From assembly GCA_002104945.1 (NCBI GenBank), contig MCFH01000078.1, positions 151,785 through 215,784 of the forward strand: a stretch of DNA of 64,000 bases, written 5' to 3'. The position numbers and the translations under genes were made by a program. Positions 26,601 to 46,724 of the stretch are shown here, in pieces. The DNA comes from Piromyces finnis (taxonomy: Eukaryota; Neocallimastigomycota; Neocallimastigomycetes; Neocallimastigales; Neocallimastigaceae). Below the pieces are notes generated by a model. That model saw only the letters and a program-made list of their open reading frames with translations. It did no database searches and was not told where the DNA came from. How positions within the stretch are numbered: the stretch's first letter is position 1; each line of letters starts with the position of its first letter.

Positions 26601-29600
26601 CAGTGAATGAAACTTTAATAATAGCGTCTGTAAGATCAGTCGAATCACCATGAACATAATGCTCAATAATATTTTTATTTGGATTCTTATTACTATAAGG
26701 AACACATCCATTAGCAGAACATTTTATAAGATAATTAATATTGTCATGGTTATTATAGTTTTTATTAATATAGAAAATTTCTTTATCATCATTATTAATT
26801 TTTTCGGTAATATCTTCAACTGTACACTGGGAGGTGTTGCAATATATCATTCCTTCAACTAATTTATTTTCATCACTTGCTCCAGCATTATTATAATATT
26901 CTTTTGTACTTGAACTTTTACCATTAATGGTTGTACATATTCCATCATAGCATCCAATAAGGTAATTATTATCCACAGGTTGATTACCATTTAAATATAC
27001 GTAATTTTCACCGCTTGATTCGATTGTACAAGCTCCTCCAGATGATAAACATTTTATTAAAAGATTTTTATAAGGTTCTGTAATGGTAGCACCACCATTA
27101 ACATAATATACATTGCTTTCCTTCCTTTCTTTTATACTGGTGTCAATATCACTTGTATTGCATTTATATTCACTACAAATAATTAAACGGTTTGTTGTGT
27201 CCCCATAATTATTAGTAGTTACGGATGAATCTATATAATTTGAATTTATAAAAACATCATAGTCCTTAATTTCTGTTCCATATTCAACGCAATTACCGCT
27301 TCCTGAGCATTTAATTAAAAGACCTTTATAACTCACATTTTCACTTTCATTATTTCCAGAACCATTAATGAAAAATGCTGATACATTTGAATTTCCTAAA
27401 GGACCATTAAATGCTTCACATGTATTACTTCCATAGCATCGTATCAAATTGCCATTATAACTGTTAATATAAATATCATTTTCTTTTGGTGTGTTGAATA
27501 ATGTACACTTACTAAAAGTATCATCATCAATACTTACATTATTATTTGCGTCAATTGATTTAATTTTACAAGAAATAATTGATGCACTAAAGTTAGATTC
27601 TAATGGTGCTCCATGAACATAATATTCAATTGTATTTTCAATAGCATTAGTATTTGAATAAGTATTACAAGTATTAGAAGAAGAACAATGAATAAGATAG
27701 TTCATGTCCTTATCTGTACCTTTACCATAGTTAGCATTAATGTAAAATACATCTTGTGACGTACTTGCTCCAACTGTTACAGTTTCAGCAACACATGATA
27801 TTTTTGATATTTCTGAATTATACTTACATAAAATTAATGGATACGATTCATTACTACTATTTTCAGTATAGATATTAGAATTAACATAATATTCATTATC
27901 GTTAGCTGTAGCTGAACTTTTCTGTATCTCACATTTACTATTATTACATATAATTAAATGATTTGTACTATCAGTTGGACCAGTGTTTTCTGAAGAGTTA
28001 CTATTGAAATTACCATTAAGATATATATAATTAAGACCGCCGTCTGTAGGAGTGCAAGCCCCACTATTTCTACATTGAATTAAAAGATTAGAGTAAGTTT
28101 CAGATGTTGTAGTCGATCCATTAATAAAATATTTATTTCCAGTATTTTCTTCAACAGAAATATTTTTTGCTTTACATTCATTATCTGCACAAATAATTAA
28201 ACGATTTTCAGCATCGCCACTTAAAGAATTTTCTTTATAATTAGCATTAATAAACACATCATTGTCTTTAATTAAATCATTATTATCATCTGTATTATAT
28301 AAGTAGCAATCATTTTTAGAATCACATTTAATTAAACAGCCTTTATAACTAGATTTTGAAGTATCAGTACCTGCATTGATATAGAATCCTGGTATATCAT
28401 CCGTTCCATTACCTTTAATGGATTTACAAGCATTATTGTAACATTGGATAATATTTTTATTATTAAAACTATTAAGATAAATATCACCTTCAGATGGATT
28501 TATTAATTCTACATTAATATTACTTTTTTCACTCCTTTTTTCCGAGGTGGTATCCTTAATTGTTACTTTGATAACTGCTTTTTGTAAACTACCATTATTG
28601 GGAGCACCATGAATATACCATTCTGTGCCGGTTTTTAAAGAAGTACTAGCATATGGAACGCAACCATTATCAATATTACCAACTTTACTACATTTGATTA
28701 AATAATTAGTAGCGTCTAATTCATCAGTTAATCCATAGTTTTCATTTTTAAAAAATACTTCTGTAATTTTATTTCCATCAACTACAGTAATGAGATTTTT
28801 TGTTTGACAACCATATGAATTACATTCAATTAGTGAATCTTCTAATTTTATAGAAGTACCAGCATTAACATAATATTTATTCTCATTTTCACTTTCTTTT
28901 GGTGATTGAATAATATTACATGTGATGGATGGAGATGTTCCAGTACATTTTAATAAAGTACTTGGAGTTTTAGCACCAGTAGTTATAACTCCAGCAGTTT
29001 CATTTAATAAAAAATATCCATATGTAGGTACACAATTTTCTTTTGAACAAGTATAAACGGCAAGTTCTTGAGATTCAGATACTTCAGACGCTTCAACTAA
29101 TATATTACCTGATTCAATTTGAATAAGTGATAAAATTTTTTCATTGGTTTCCAATTCTAAGTTTTCATTCTCTGATGTATATTTGTATAATTTAAGTTTG
29201 CCTTCAGTTTCTATGACATAATACTTTTCATTCTCGCTTACTATATATTTGGTATAAATATTTTATTATTTTAAAAATAAGTTTTCAAATTAATATTTTA
29301 TATGATAGAATTAATTTAACAATTAAAATAATAATATTCATAATTTATAATATATTAATAAAATTAAATAATCTTATAAATATTGATATAAATATTTCAT
29401 TTATATTTTATTTGTGAATGTTACTATTTTCTTTAAAAAACAAATTGAATCAATTATAATAAATTGTGTTTTGTATATATATTATATTATATTAAATTTT
29501 AATATATAAATTTTATAATACCTTTAAGATTTTCAAAATAGAATACATTTGAAGCTGCTCTAATAAAAATTGATGCTTCTAATGAGATCTCAGTAAACTT

Positions 29601-32600
29601 ATTATTAGCTGGTGCTGTTATAATGTAATTCTTTGCATTGTTTTCATAATTAAGATTTAAAGTATTATTATTAGAATCAATACATAAATTAAATGATGAA
29701 GTAAGAATATCACCAAATGCACTACATGATGATTTAGGGATAATAGCTCTACTTTCAGATTTTCCAATTAAATATGAATTTTCCCTATCTTTAACGTAAC
29801 CATATGTTTGTTTACATTTCTTATCATCACAATTAATTAAAGCATATTTTTTAATGTCATTTTCATTAATGCTTTCATCTTTTATAAGTGAAACTTCATT
29901 AATACTACCATCGAACTTAATTAAATGAATTCCAGCTGTTAAATCTGATTCTGTTATTGATACTGGTGTATTGTTATTATTTAATGAAATAATTTTTTTT
30001 CCTGTTATGCAATAGCTATTGCTTTCTAGATTAGAATTATAACTTTCATTATTTTTTATTTCATCACTACATTCATTGACGGTAACTATATATATATATT
30101 TGAATTAAAATATGTATAATATTTCATAAAAACGTACAATCTTAATATTCTTTATAATATTATTATAATATTGTATTTATAATTTAATTATATTTATTTT
30201 ACATATAATAATAAGGTTTTCTAAATTAGAAAATAGTTACCTGGAGGTATATAAGCAGAACAAATACCAGTTTTTTTACAAATATATCTTTTACTGTCTA
30301 AGGAACACATTGAAGACATAATTGAAACTTCTAAACTTGAATTCATTGTACAATATTCGTTAGCACTCTCTAATGTTTTCAAAACTATGGAATCATTTTT
30401 AACATCAATTAATCCGTATTCATTATTTTGGATTTCAGAAAAGATACTCTTTTCATTATAACTAATTAAATATAAACCAGGAGTTCCTATAGCACTCGTT
30501 GTTATTGTTGGGTTTGCATTATCAAGACAAAGTTTTCCATCATTAATTATCTTACCAATAATACATGAAGATTCTCCTGTAACTAATTTACAACCTTTAT
30601 CATTATTTGCTGAACATTCGATGAATTTATTCGTTTCTGTATCTGCTGCATTTATATAATATCCAGTAGCTGATACCTTTTCTTTTTCACATTCAGATAT
30701 AGTACATTTTATTAAAATACCGGAAGTAGTATTATCGCTAATTAATTCATTATTATTTTCGTTTAATAATATATAACCTTCATATGGAGTACATATACCT
30801 GATGATTGTTTACATTTACTAATAATTGTTTTTTTATCTGTGAATCCTTCCACTTTCTTCAATATACTACCTGAATCTATTGAATCAAATTTCAAAATTT
30901 GATCAATACTACTTTGTAAAGAAAGAGATTTTGTATCAGCATTAAATTCATATAATTTAAAAACATCATCAATTATTATAATATATAACCCGTTATTTTT
31001 ATTAACTTTTGATTTTATTTTTTTTTTTTTAATTTTATAATATAATTATAGTATGGTGTAATATATGTATATATATATAGTTATTTTATTTTAAAATATA
31101 TATAAATTGAGAGTAAATAATATATATGATTAAATAAAAATTCACTACATTTAAATATAAAGTAATAAATCGAGTGCGATAATAATTTATACATACCTTT
31201 TAGACTTTCAAAATATATAATATTTGACACTAATCTAATAAGAATTGATGTTTCCGATGAAATTCCAGTAAATTCATTGTGAGCTGATGCTGCAATAATA
31301 TAATTATTTGTATTATTTCCAGAGTTAAATTCTAAAGCATTATCACCATTATTGTTTATACATAATTTGAATGAAGTAATAATATCACCAAATGTTTCAC
31401 ATGATGATTTAGGAGTAATAGCTCTGCTTTCTGACTTTCCAATTAAATATGTAGTTGCTCTATCTTTAACATAACCAAATGTTTGTTCGCATCTTTCATC
31501 ATCACAATTAATTAGAGCATATTTTTTGATATTGGCGGAATCAATAGTTATAGTTGATATAGATGAAATTTCAGAAATATTTTTCCCTTCAAATTTAAGT
31601 AAATGAATTCCAGATGATAGATTTAACTCTGTTATAAATTGTGCAGTTGAATCTACCTTTGCAATAATTTCTTTATCCTTAATACAATATCCATCAATAT
31701 TGTCTATATTATACTCATTTACATGTATACTTGTATTTTCGTTTCCAGCACATTTAGGTATGGATACTATATAACATTAATTATATAAAATATTAATGTT
31801 TGTCATTTTATAAAAGTAAGTTTAAATAAATACTTAATTATATATATTTACCTCCTTTTTGATTTATATTATTATAAAATTAATTTATTTGAAGTTTTAA
31901 ATTTATTATTATTTATTATAATATAGTAAATAGTATTTATTTTAAATAAATATATATTTAAATTATGATAATTTTTAATAATTAATTTTTTTTACTTAAT
32001 ATAAATATTTACCTGAAGATAACTCACAAATACCTGTCGTTTTACAGGTATATCGTGTGCTATCTTCTGAACATGCAGAGGATATAGGCAAGGTTATTAA
32101 ACTTGAATTTATTACACAATAATCACTATCAATATTTAATATTTTAAGTGTTATAGAATTATCCATAACTTCAACTAATTCAAACATATTTTTACTACCA
32201 GTAGTAAAGATGCTAGCTTCACGATATTTCACTATATAATTACCATTATTATTAGTTTTTATATTGTTATCAAGACAAAGTTTTCCATCTGTAGTAATTT
32301 CACCAATAGTTGAACTGTCACATGAAGTTTCTCCTACAACCAATTTACAATTACTTGCCGTATATTTAATGAATTTATTAGTTTCTGTATCAGCAGCATT
32401 TAAATAATAACCAATAGCTGGTGATTGAACATCTTCACATACTATAGATTGATCATTTCTACAACTTACTAATGTACCAGCAGTATTAGTATCGTTAATA
32501 ATAACACCAGTACTCGAATCTAATAAGAAATATCCAATTATTTGATGACATATACTAGCATCACATTGATAAATAGCAAATCCAGTTTTTATTGAAGCTT

Positions 32601-35600
32601 CTACTAAAATATCATTTGATTCAATTGAATTAAATGATAATATTTTTTTCGTAGTTTCTAATGTTACTGTTTTATCATTTGATGAATATTTGTATAATTT
32701 TAAATTATTTTCTGTATTTAAAATATAAAATTTTTCATTTTCATTAACTACATAAAAAAAATAATTATTTTAATATAATTTATTAGTATTGTATATTAAA
32801 TGTATAAAAATAAGTGATATCTTTTATTAGTTTAACATTTTAGTTTTATCAAAAAAAAATTTATTATATGAATAATATATTATCTTAATATTTAAATTCT
32901 TAATTTTTAATAAATTATTATATTATTGATAGAATTAAATAATTTCATTTCAATTAATAACAATTTCTTTTGAATAATAATAAAAATTAGACTTACCATT
33001 AATGTTATCTAAATAAATAATATTAGAAACTGATCTTATAAAAATAGCACCATTTGTTTTTGTAAATTCATTTTCATTTTCAACATTAATAACATAATTT
33101 GTTGTTGTTGTTGAACTATTAATTTCAATGGGACTTGAATCAATGTTGTCTCTACATAATTTATAATCAGTTGTAATATCTCCATATTTAGTACAAGAAG
33201 ATTCTGTTGTAATTAATGTATTCTTTTTACTTTTTCCAATTAAATAAACATTATCATTAAAAACTTTAATATAACCATATGTTTGTTTACATTGACTTTC
33301 ATTACAATTCATTAATGCATATCTTGTTATATCTGATACATTTTCATTTGATACATTTGTAACTGGCGTAACGTTATTTCCGTCAAATTTTATTAAATTA
33401 ATTCCTTTCGTAAATACTTCACTAATTATAAATAATTCCGTTTTATCCTTCAATGCAATTATTTTATTATCTTTTATACAATAATTATTAGCAATTTGAT
33501 CACCGTTATATTTAGAAAAATCAATATTAATACTGCTATTAGTGCATTGATCAATTGTCACTTTAAATCAAAAAATATAAATAAAATGATTAATATCATT
33601 ATTTTTAAAAATTAAAATAAATATTATAATTATATAGTTATAAATATTTTTACCTCCTTTTTGGTTTTACATTTATAATAATATATAATAAAAAATATTT
33701 TTTTACGTATAACAAAAATTTAATTAATTCTTTTGAAATTTATAAAAAAGTATCTCATTGTTTAATAGTTGGTATTTACCTAAAGATAATTCACAAATAC
33801 CTGTTGTTTTACAGGTATATCTTGTAGTTCCTTCGGTACATATAGAAGACGTAGATAAAGCCGACAAATTTGAATTATTTAAACAATAGTCTTCATCATA
33901 ATCTAATATTAAATAATTTAGTTTTAAAAGCATTATTTAATAAAAATAATAACAATTTTTAATAATTTATTTTTTAAATATTTATTTTTATTATTATAAA
34001 AAGACTATTACCATTAAAATTATCTAAATAAAATATATTATTAGCTGATTTTATCAATATATTGCCTGAAGAATTTGTAAATTCATTTACATTCGAAACA
34101 TTAATAATATAGTTTGTCTCTGAAGTTGAACTGTTAAGTATTAAAGGACTTGTATCACCACTATTTTTACATAAACTATAATTACTGGTAAGAATATCTC
34201 CTGATTCAGAACATAATGATTTAGTAGTAATTATATCACTCTTACTTTTTCCAAATAAATAAATAGAATTATTGTATTCTTTAATATAACCGTGAGTTTG
34301 TTTACATTTGTTTTCATCGCAATTTATTAATGCGAATTTTGTTATGTTGCTATCATTTACATAATGGATTGATTCATTTTTAGACTTTAAATATATTGTC
34401 TTTCCATCAAAGAAATATAATAGTATTCCTGGGTTCAATTTTACTCTTTCCACTATAGTATTATTACTATATATATAAATTAAATTTTTATAAAAACAAT
34501 AACTATAACTATCAGTATTGAAATTGCTGTTTTGATTAGCGTTTAATATTGAATCATTACAAGGGTCAATGTTTACTATTAAATTTTAATAAAATATAAT
34601 ATATATATATATAAACGGCAATTTAAATTTTATAATGATAACGATATTTTTAAATAATTATACATAAATAAATATATAAAGAAATATATAATTTAATTGT
34701 TAAATAAATGAATAAAATAAAATAAATATATCTTTATCATTATATTTACCTCCTTTTAAATGAAAATATTTATATAAATTTTATTTTTTATTAAAATTAA
34801 TATTAGTTAAGGAAATATTACTTTTTAAATTTAAAAATAGTAATTACCAATAATTACCTATAGGTGGTGAAAAAACATTACATATACCGGTTGTTTTGCA
34901 AGAATATCTTGTACTACCTTCAGTACATGCGCGATTTAGAAATCTAGTTGAAGCTACTAAATTTGAATTTTCAACACAATAATCACCTTCTTTATCTAAT
35001 GTTTTAAATGTTATTGAATTTGATTCAACTTTTATTAATATATAATCAGCTTTAAATATACTTTCGTTTCCATTTTTAATTAAGTATTCTCCGCTTCCAC
35101 TAGTTTTTACATTTTCGTTAAGACAAATTGACCCATCATTAACAATTTTACCAATAGTTGAACTATTACATGAAGATTCTCCTGTAACTAACTTACAATC
35201 ATTACTTGCACTACACTCAATGAATCTTTCAGTTTCAGTATTATTATAGTAGCCTATAGCAGGAGACTGAACATTAGTACATTTAAAAGACGGTGACATG
35301 CCAGTACATTCAATTAAAGTACCAGAATTAGTATTGTCAGAAATAAAACTACCAGAAGATGAATCTAATAAGTGATATCCATTATTATTAATACATACAC
35401 CAGAAGAGGTATCACAATTGTAAATATTAAATTCAGAATCTTCATTTGAAATTTTTACTATAATATTATTCATATTCATGCTACTGTAACTCGATTCAAT
35501 GTTTTCAAGTAAAATAGAATTCAATGTAACACTAAGTAAACCATATCCTCCTTCTTCTCCTATATTCTCTGATATAGTTTTTTCTTTATATTTAATTAAA

Positions 35601-37189
35601 TATTTAACCTCTATAACTCCAAATGTTTGAGATAACCTATCATTAAAAAGACAAACAGTCCCATTTGTAGTAATCATACCAATACTCTCATCATTACATG
35701 ATGAAATTTCGGTTCTTATTATATTGCAATTATTATTACTTAGACATTGAATATACTGATTTTTTGATAAAACACTACTTTTGAAATAACCAATTTTTGA
35801 AGTAATAGGATTATATATATTATTAATATAATAATTTAATGTTCCTGTACCATCAGTTGAAAGTACTGCATTTTTTTCACCTAATAAATAATATCCCTCT
35901 TCATGTATTAAGTTATTATTTTTTTAATAATCATAAATAAAAAATTATTATAATAATAGTAATAATAATAATATTGATTAGTTGAAAATAGTGAAAAGAA
36001 TTAAGTTATCATTAATATCACTCTGAAAAAAAAGAAGCATACCAGAACCATCATCTAAATCAAAAGAAGAATTATTAACTAAATTTTTTTCATATAATTC
36101 TCTGTCTGAACTTGGTGTATATTTTTCTTCTTCAATTTGAGGATATTTCACTAGGTCTATATTACCAAAAGCGGAATAAACCATATAATGATGTTCATCC
36201 ATAACATGTTTTGTACCAGATAGAAAATAATTAAGGTTTTCTTTATCATTTATTGGGTCATCCCATGTTACATCAAGAATATACCATTTACCATTATCCA
36301 TTTTAACAAGATTCCATTCATGGTCTATACTTCTTGCAATAATACAATCAATATTATAATGATGTGCTATATATTGAATAGCTTCTGCATAACCTTCACA
36401 AACACATATATTTTCAACAATACTACCATATATATTTCTAATATGAATTCTATTTTCATCCAATACATATTCTATATTTTCTACTAAATAATCATGGATA
36501 TATCTTAAAATACCATATTTTGTTGTTATTTCCTTTTGGTCTATTTGCTTTATGATTCTTTCTTTAACACTCACTATTTCTTTATTCATAACTGCAATAC
36601 TTTCACTTGTATAGCCACTAAATTTATCATTAGGTGGGTGTAAATTTAGTTTAAATGTAATACTTGTTTCATTATAAGAATAACTACCACTGAATGAACT
36701 AATCCACCAAATTCCTGGATTTTCATAAATTAATGCTGTATATACTTTTTCTAAGGAATATAGGGGTGTATTTATGAATTGAATTACTTCATCAATTCCA
36801 TTAAAATTGTTGAGAGTTATTTTAAAATCAAAATCAGGTAGTTCTTTAACTGAACCATTATATAATACCTTATAAATTTCTTTTTCTCTATCATTAAGTT
36901 GATTATAGAAATTAGTAAAATTCTCTATAAGACTATTAGAACTAATAAAAACATTATCCTCCATCATTTCTAGTAATTTGAGTTTTTCATCATCAGTCCA
37001 ATATTTAATCGGGATATTATTATATAAAGTTGAATTTCCTTCAGTATGTTCATCAAAATAATCATTTTGAATATTATTTATTTTTTTGAATACTGTTGTA
37101 TTAAAATATTGTGCCAATGATAATTCTATTAATTCAAATAAAATTAAACCAATTTGCAGCAAACGAAATCTAAAAATAATAGTCTTCAT
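20644..37189 (-). CDS. Giant secreted protein: transglutaminase-like domain plus scaffoldin-like cysteine modules
   Basis: Hand-assembled as one gene of ten exons on the - strand: 37189-36043 (A), 35898-34858 (B), 34575-34012 (C), 33902-33780 (D), 33560-32997 (E), 32747-32013 (F), 31766-31197 (G), 31005-30241 (H), 30085-29522 (I), 29240-20644 (J). They sum to 14,670 nt, 4,889 residues plus stop, with no frame conflict, and all nine introns (109-282 nt) are phase 1. Exon A: signal peptide (about 1-26), then a transglutaminase-like domain with candidate triad Cys264 (ICVCEGYAEA), His290 (IDHEWN), Asp306 (ILDVTWDDP). Exons B-I alternate between two homologous types. Exon J has at least 52 modules of pattern Y-Y-[IVL]-N-[AGS]..L-I-x-C..C, a less regular Cys-rich tail and a C-terminal hydrophobic stretch (LFTLNIIFLFFILV) fitting a membrane or GPI anchor. 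The modules resemble, from memory, repeats of anaerobic-fungal cellulosome scaffoldins. Surface location is inferred. Alternative: exon A as a separate 403-residue gene ending at 35978. Confidence 0.75.
22690..29240 (-). repeat. Array of about 52 short Cys/Tyr-Asn modules in exon J
   Basis: Each module is about 25-50 residues: an aromatic pair, aliphatic residue and Asn (EYYVNAG, DVFINAN, DIYLNSF), a variable Ser/Asn/Thr-rich stretch, then L-I-[KRQI]-C and a second Cys 4-8 residues on. Counting by eye gave 45 modules before a break (about 23770-23400) and seven after it. In the N-terminal half a longer period of about eight modules is visible, marked by VHGAP or IHGAP variants and the following IY[IL]NSFN. 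Confidence 0.85.
29522..35898 (-). repeat. Four tandem pairs of homologous phase-1 exons (B/C, D/E, F/G, H/I)
   Basis: Type-2 exons B, D, F, H end in the same way (TRY[ST]CKTTGIC followed by a short tail and G|GT). Type-1 exons C, E, G, I are 188-190 codons long, begin V-[TNS]-I or VTV followed by a Cys, and share KYALINCDDxxCxQTYGY, YLIGKSES and SSC..FGDI. D retains only the last 41 codons of a type-2 exon. Both types contain the L-I-x-C module seen in exon J, so the region looks like block duplication of an exon pair. Confidence 0.8.
35899..37189 (-). other. Transglutaminase-like first exon (A) and its intron
   Basis: Transglutaminase-fold enzymes of this kind either cross-link Gln and Lys side chains or act as cysteine peptidases; which applies here is unknown. 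The domain spans about residues 225-315, preceded by a 200-residue N-terminal region that includes NIPIKYWTDDEKLKLLEMM. If intron 1 (36042-35899) is retained, the frame runs 21 codons further and stops at 35978, giving a soluble secreted enzyme without the module array; if spliced (G|GTATGC .. GAAG|AG), it joins exon B in phase 1. Confidence 0.75.
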
Positions 37190-39580
37190 AATTTTATAAA
37201 TATTAGTATTTATTCAAAAAAAAAAAAAATAAGAAAAACATCAATATTTTAATTATTAAATAAAAATACAATATGAATAATAAAATATAATAAAATATAT
37301 CTAAAATATATAATTTCAAGTATATTTTTATAAAAAAAAGGATAGAATAATGATTTCAATATAAATTAAAAATAATAACTATTATTATTGTGGAAATAAA
37401 GTTTTGTATATACCCTTTTTTTCTCCATTAATATTAATGTTTTTTAAATATTTTAAACTTTGGTTTTTAATTAATTTTTTAAATTAAAAATGAAATAATG
37501 GAGATGAATAATAAATTAATAAAAAAAAATGGAGAGGTGAATTTAATAATATATATATATAAAAAGATGGTAAATAAATAATTAAATATATAAAAGATGT
37601 TTCTATATTAATTAAATTAATCATTATACCACAAAATTACTAAAGCGGTGTTTAAAATTCTTTTTATTTTAAATAGTTATATTCTTATTTAAGATAAAGC
37701 AGAATTATTTATGCTATTCAAATAAGAGTATTTATTCTCATTTTATATTATTAATATAAAAGATTATTAATTATTCGATTTAAAATGATAAAGTAAAACT
37801 GTTTTCAGACTAGTATTAAAATATTATGAAGCTAATAGTTAGAATAAATTAAACAATAAGATGTTTTTCAGAGTAATTTAATTATAGTATTAGATAATAT
37901 CTAAAAATTAATTTATAATACATTCATTTTTCATAAAAAAACATATAACAAATTCTATATTATGATTTTTTTCTTCAAAAAAAAAAAATATATAATATAC
38001 ATACATAAAAATATTTATAATTGATAATAAACAATCTTTATAAAATAGATTTAATATATGAATTATTCAACTATAATTGATAAAAAACATTTTCAATAAT
38101 TTAACTAATGAATTGAATCATTATTTTTATTATTTTTTATATGAAATAAATATAACATAATATTATATTTCTTTTTATTAATTATATTATCACTAATTTT
38201 AATTAGGTTTTTTTTTTCTGACATTTTTATGAAATAGTAACTTCATTTTAATTTGTTTTTTTTTTAAAACAAAATTATAATTAAAAAAGTAAAATAAATA
38301 AATAAACAAGTAAATAATAAATAAATAAATATGCTAAAACATAAAATATTAAATATTAAACAAGATGGTTATCAATAGAGTAATATTTAATTATAATAAA
38401 GAATAAAAATAATAAATATATTTTTTTAATTCATAAGTTATTTTTTTCTTAAAATATATAAATAAATAATCCATGTATTATTGATAAATATATATAATTA
38501 AGCTTAAAAAATCTAAAATTTCTTCTTTTTTTAAATAAATTAATTTATATTTCTGTTATATATTATATCAATTCCTTTTATTTAAATTCCTACTAAATAA
38601 ATATTCCTTTTTTCTAAAGTTTTATTGTTTTATGATAAAAATTAGTAATTTTCAAATAAATTCTTAATAATTCTAATTATTACAATAATTATTATATATA
38701 TATTACTAATTTAGTAATAATAAAAGTAATAGTGATAGAGAATATTGTTAATAGTAGTAGTGTATATAATATATCATTTCATTACGATTACATATCAAAA
38801 CATCATCAAAAGTAGCTTTTTTTTTATTTGATTTGGTTAAATTATAATACACCTTTAAATCTGATTTTATTTTTGCATAGTTTTAATTTTATTTAATGAA
38901 ACTTTATCATTTTCATTATAAATTTTAATAAAAACCAATTAAAGTAAAATGAATAATCTAATAAAATCTAGATATGTACAATAATGATGGTGGTTTGTCC
39001 TAATTTTTTTTTATAAAGTAGAATTAATAAAAAAAAAAAAAAAAAAGGAATACAAAAAATATAATGCATTATTAATTTTTAATTTTAAATATTTTTATTT
39101 TTTGTATTTCAAATAAATGATTAGTAATAAGAATAATTAAACATATATTTTAATAAAAACAATAATATATATAAATATTAATTTTACATTTATACTGAAT
39201 AAAGGTATGATATTAAAAAAATTTGTTTTTATATTATGTATAATTAGAATGAAATGATAACTTTTTCTTAATAATAAAATAAATAGTAGTATATAAAAAT
39301 AAAAAAAAAAGATAGTAACAATATTCAATAATATATAATATATTTAACAGGAATATAAAAAATATTTAAATTTATATAAACATTCTTTTTAACAAAGAAT
39401 ATAAAGAATGAAAACTATAAAATATATAAAAAAAACTATATGTATTAAAGTATTTGTAATAATATTTAATGAGTTAAATTTGTTCCACCTTTCTTTTCAT
39501 TTTTGAAATATAGATTCTATAATATGTAAATAAATAAATTAATAAATAAATCTAAATATAATTAATTAATATATGATTAT
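37190..39580. other. AT-rich intergenic region
   Basis: Lies upstream of the giant gene's start and downstream of the coiled-coil gene's end (both on the - strand), so it should hold the giant gene's promoter. Only homopolymers and AT-rich sequence seen; the small frame at 39137-39328 has no supporting feature. Confidence 0.5.

Positions 39581-46724
<7,144 letters not shown>

Noticed and set aside
20644-29154. 2,836-residue frame as a complete gene with its own ATG at 29154
   Set aside because: Coding similarity continues upstream of that ATG to an acceptor at 29241, matching the starts of exons F and H; there is no signal peptide at 29154.
35978-36042. Stop at 35978 as the true end of the transglutaminase gene
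   Set aside because: Possible, but a donor G|GTATGC lies 64 bases before it, an acceptor follows 144 nt later in the right phase, and the joined frame enters typical module sequence (GYYLLGE); kept as an alternative.
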